Source: Paenibacillus sp. CF384 (GTDB lineage Bacteria; Bacillota; Bacilli; Paenibacillales; Paenibacillaceae). From it: DNA of 64,000 nt. The stretch spans positions 62,001 through 126,000 of the forward strand of contig NZ_FNNV01000004.1 of assembly GCF_900106745.1 (NCBI RefSeq). Reading direction: 5' to 3'. The notes under the pieces were generated by a model. That model ran no database searches. It worked only from the letters and a program-made list of their open reading frames with translations, and was not told the origin of the DNA. The position numbers were made by a program, and so were the translations under genes. Below, piece after piece: positions 62,510 to 64,000 of this stretch. Every line of letters begins with the position of its first letter. The first letter of the stretch is position 1.

Positions 62510-63082
62510 GTGTTACATACGAGGCTTTATATGGTCAGACATGCGGAATCCTCCTATTCGGCCAGAGAGGATCGTACGCGGGGCTTATCGGCACGAGGCC
62601 AAGAGGATGTTCACCGAGTTACGGCGCTTCTGCGTGACACGCCTATCGATGCAGTCGTTTCCAGTCCTTACGCGAGAGCAATGCTGACCGTGCAGGGAAT
62701 TGCCGAGCAGCGTGGCTTGCCGATTATTTCGTATGAAGAGCTGCGAGAACGACAGCTTCATGGCATTGACTATCCGCTCGGAGAAGGCGAGTTTCAGGCA
62801 GCAGTTAAGCGGTCCTTCGAGGATCACGATGCGGCGCTTCCCGGCGGGGAATCGTTCAGGCAGGCGCAGCAGCGGGCAGTGCCGGTTATTAAGGAGCTGC
62901 TTCGTGATTATCAAGGTCGATCCATTGCTGTCGGAACGCATGGCAATGTGATGAGTATGATTTTGCATGCGTTTGATGCTCGTTATGGCTGGGAGTTCTG
63001 GAAGAGTACCTCGATGCCGGACGTGTACCGACTGGAGTTTCAACTTGACGAGCTGATTGGAGTCGAGCGTTTATGGAGCTGA
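62510..63082 (+). CDS. Histidine phosphatase family protein
   Basis: 190 residues with a GTG start about 8 nt after AGGA. The catalytic motif MVRHAESSYS sits at residue 8. Further features are SARGQEDVHRV, VVSSPYARAMLTVQGIAEQRG (second Arg), acidic EELRERQLHGIDYPLGEGEF and GTHGNVMSMIL (second His). It belongs to the phosphoglycerate-mutase-like branch with broad phosphatase activity; the substrate is unknown. A TATAAT at 62466-62471 with TTGTCA 15 bp upstream may be its promoter. It overlaps the next gene by 10 bp. Confidence 0.92.
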   Translation: MLHTRLYMVRHAESSYSAREDRTRGLSARGQEDVHRVTALLRDTPIDAVVSSPYARAMLTVQGIAEQRGLPIISYEELRERQLHGIDYPLGEGEFQAAVKRSFEDHDAALPGGESFRQAQQRAVPVIKELLRDYQGRSIAVGTHGNVMSMILHAFDARYGWEFWKSTSMPDVYRLEFQLDELIGVERLWS

Positions 63083-63495
63083 CTTACAGAGAAATGGTCA
63101 TTGCCGACTATGATGAATCTCACGCGTTGTGGCTGAAGACAGAAGGAATGGTGCTGAGCGAAGCCGATTCCCGCGAAGAAATCGCGGGCTACTTAGCGCG
63201 AAACCCGGACTGCAGCTTCGTCTGTGAGGATAGCGGCGGGCAAGTGGTCGGTACGATATTAGGCGGGCATGATGGCAGGCGCGGTTTCATCTATCATGTG
63301 GCTGTATCGCAGGATCAGCGTGGCAAGGGAATTGGGGGCCAGCTCGTGAAGCGGAGTTTGGACAAGCTGCGCGAAGCGGGTATTCAGAAATGTCATCTGT
63401 TCGTCTTGGAGAATAACGAGATCGGCAATCGCTTCTGGGCGCGGTCGGGCTGGACGAGACGATCGGGTATTGCGCTATTTTCGACGGATACTTAG
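63073..63495 (+). CDS. GNAT-family N-acetyltransferase
   Basis: 140 residues. GNAT fold with the acetyl-CoA loop VSQDQRGKGIGGQLVKRSLDKLREAG (motif A, R-x-x-G-x-G) and the later strand KCHLFVLENNEIGNRFWARSGWTRR, a pattern found in YpeA-type acetyltransferases. It overlaps the phosphatase gene by 10 bp, indicating coupling. The substrate is unknown. Confidence 0.92.
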   Translation: MELTYREMVIADYDESHALWLKTEGMVLSEADSREEIAGYLARNPDCSFVCEDSGGQVVGTILGGHDGRRGFIYHVAVSQDQRGKGIGGQLVKRSLDKLREAGIQKCHLFVLENNEIGNRFWARSGWTRRSGIALFSTDT

Positions 63496-63566
63496 GGACG
63501 GCATTGGCGAGTGAGTTTGAAGTAAGACCCATATAAATCACACTAAACATTGGGAGGCACAACAAT

Positions 63567-63872
63567 ATGAATCAGACAAGCATTCAGCACATGGTTATTT
63601 TCAATTTGAAGCACGAGCAAGGATCGGCTGCGGCGGAGCAGTTCTTGAAGGATGGGGAGCGTCTGTTGACCTCGATTCCGGTTGTGCAGGAGTTCAGCGT
63701 GTTTAAACAAGTAAGCGTCAAGAACGATTACGACTATGGCTTCTCCATGGTGTTCAGCAGCCAGGAGGAGTACGAGACTTACAATGCGCATCCGGTGCAT
63801 GTTGATTTTGTAGAGAACAGATGGATTCCGGAGGTTGACCGATTCCTGGAGATTGATTTTAAGAAACTTTAG
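63567..63872 (+). CDS. Dabb-family (stress-responsive A/B barrel) protein
   Basis: 101 residues with GGGAGG before the ATG. The dimeric alpha/beta barrel pattern is clear: IQHMVIFNLKHEQGSAAAEQFLKDGERLLTSIPVVQEFSVFKQVSVKNDYDYGFSMVFSSQEEYETYNAHPVHVDFV. Members occur as small enzymes or stress proteins; no specific reaction can be assigned. Confidence 0.9.
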   Translation: MNQTSIQHMVIFNLKHEQGSAAAEQFLKDGERLLTSIPVVQEFSVFKQVSVKNDYDYGFSMVFSSQEEYETYNAHPVHVDFVENRWIPEVDRFLEIDFKKL

Positions 63873-63906
63873 GCTTCAGCCATAATTGGGAGGAAGGGAT
63901 ACGGGA

Positions 63907-64000
63907 GTGACAAGGAGACAGGCTGTTGTTGGCGCCATCCTATCGTTGATTTTCCCAAGCCTCGTATATGTCATCCTGTATGTTATTGTCGCGTTGAAAA
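63907..64000 (+). CDS. 5' end of a membrane protein gene (cut by window edge)
   Basis: GTG at 63907 follows GGAGGAAGGG. The frame stays open to the end of the window and encodes MTRRQAVVGAILSLIFPSLV then more hydrophobic residues (a membrane helix). It is too short to assign. Confidence 0.6.
   Translation, partial: MTRRQAVVGAILSLIFPSLVYVILYVIVALK

Overview
The window reads as the chromosome of an endospore-forming, Gram-positive Paenibacillaceae member, most likely Paenibacillus or a close relative. The signs are a small acid-soluble spore protein, a probable sporulation-type histidine kinase, S-layer homology domains, copper-amine-oxidase-N stalk domains, a YesM/YesN pair beside a lipoprotein sugar ABC transporter, a T-box in front of ilvA, AGGAGG-type ribosome binding sites and many intrinsic terminators. 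Base composition is moderate in GC, with an AT-rich island near 48.0-49.0 kb. I see no rRNA, CRISPR array, prophage or insertion sequence; there is one tRNA gene.

Layout. 0-7.1 kb: a surface or exopolysaccharide-like locus. A CotH-type kinase, a VTC-domain protein and a DUF4956 membrane protein run rightwards. They converge on a leftward secreted TIM-barrel glycosidase-like gene whose leader carries a clear cyclic-di-GMP-I (GEMM-I) riboswitch plus terminator. Upstream of that lie a DUF4832 protein and a secreted stalk-domain protein. 7.3-14.0 kb: SLH-transglutaminase protein, CorA, SASP, an OmpR-type two-component system, and a leftward folD-like/cyclodeaminase-like pair. 14.3-24.5 kb: YesM/YesN, sugar-type ABC transporter, GlpD and GlpK, which looks like a glycerol or glycerophosphate uptake and catabolism block. 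24.9-29.7 kb: CE15-like esterase, GH51 arabinofuranosidase with a divergent ArsR-type regulator, and an RNA/DNA methylase. 31-35 kb: aldo/keto reductase, aldose epimerase and a PadR-DUF1700-DUF4097 operon. 35-47.6 kb: multicopper oxidase, HD-GYP protein, PAS-XRE regulator, large hybrid kinase plus response regulator, degenerate-GGDEF/EAL protein and another histidine kinase. 48.2-50.7 kb: leucine-rich-repeat protein, tRNA-Thr, a Cys-rich probable spore-coat protein and a His-rich protein. 50.6-64 kb: Nudix, MscL, sporulation-type kinase, lipid kinase, AlkC-like repair protein, ArAE permease, TVP38 and MFS membrane proteins, IlvA with T-box, and a run of small housekeeping genes.

Themes. Cyclic-di-GMP recurs: a riboswitch, an HD-GYP protein and an EAL protein, but no recognisable active diguanylate cyclase in the window. 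Several intergenic stretches that follow gene 3' ends (24.6, 29.8-30.7, 30.8 and 47.7-47.9 kb) carry four unrelated repeat families that share one spacing of about 50-51 nt. I consider this the most unusual structural signal here.

Long non-coding stretches: 4344-4662 (riboswitch leader), 24493-24860 (palindromic repeats), 29726-31002 (51-bp array and hairpin repeats; nothing seen in 30714-30820), 47625-48236 (inverted repeats, then a terminator-like hairpin), 48960-49491 (tRNA and terminators; nothing recognised in 49253-49430) and 61254-61707 (T-box and promoter).
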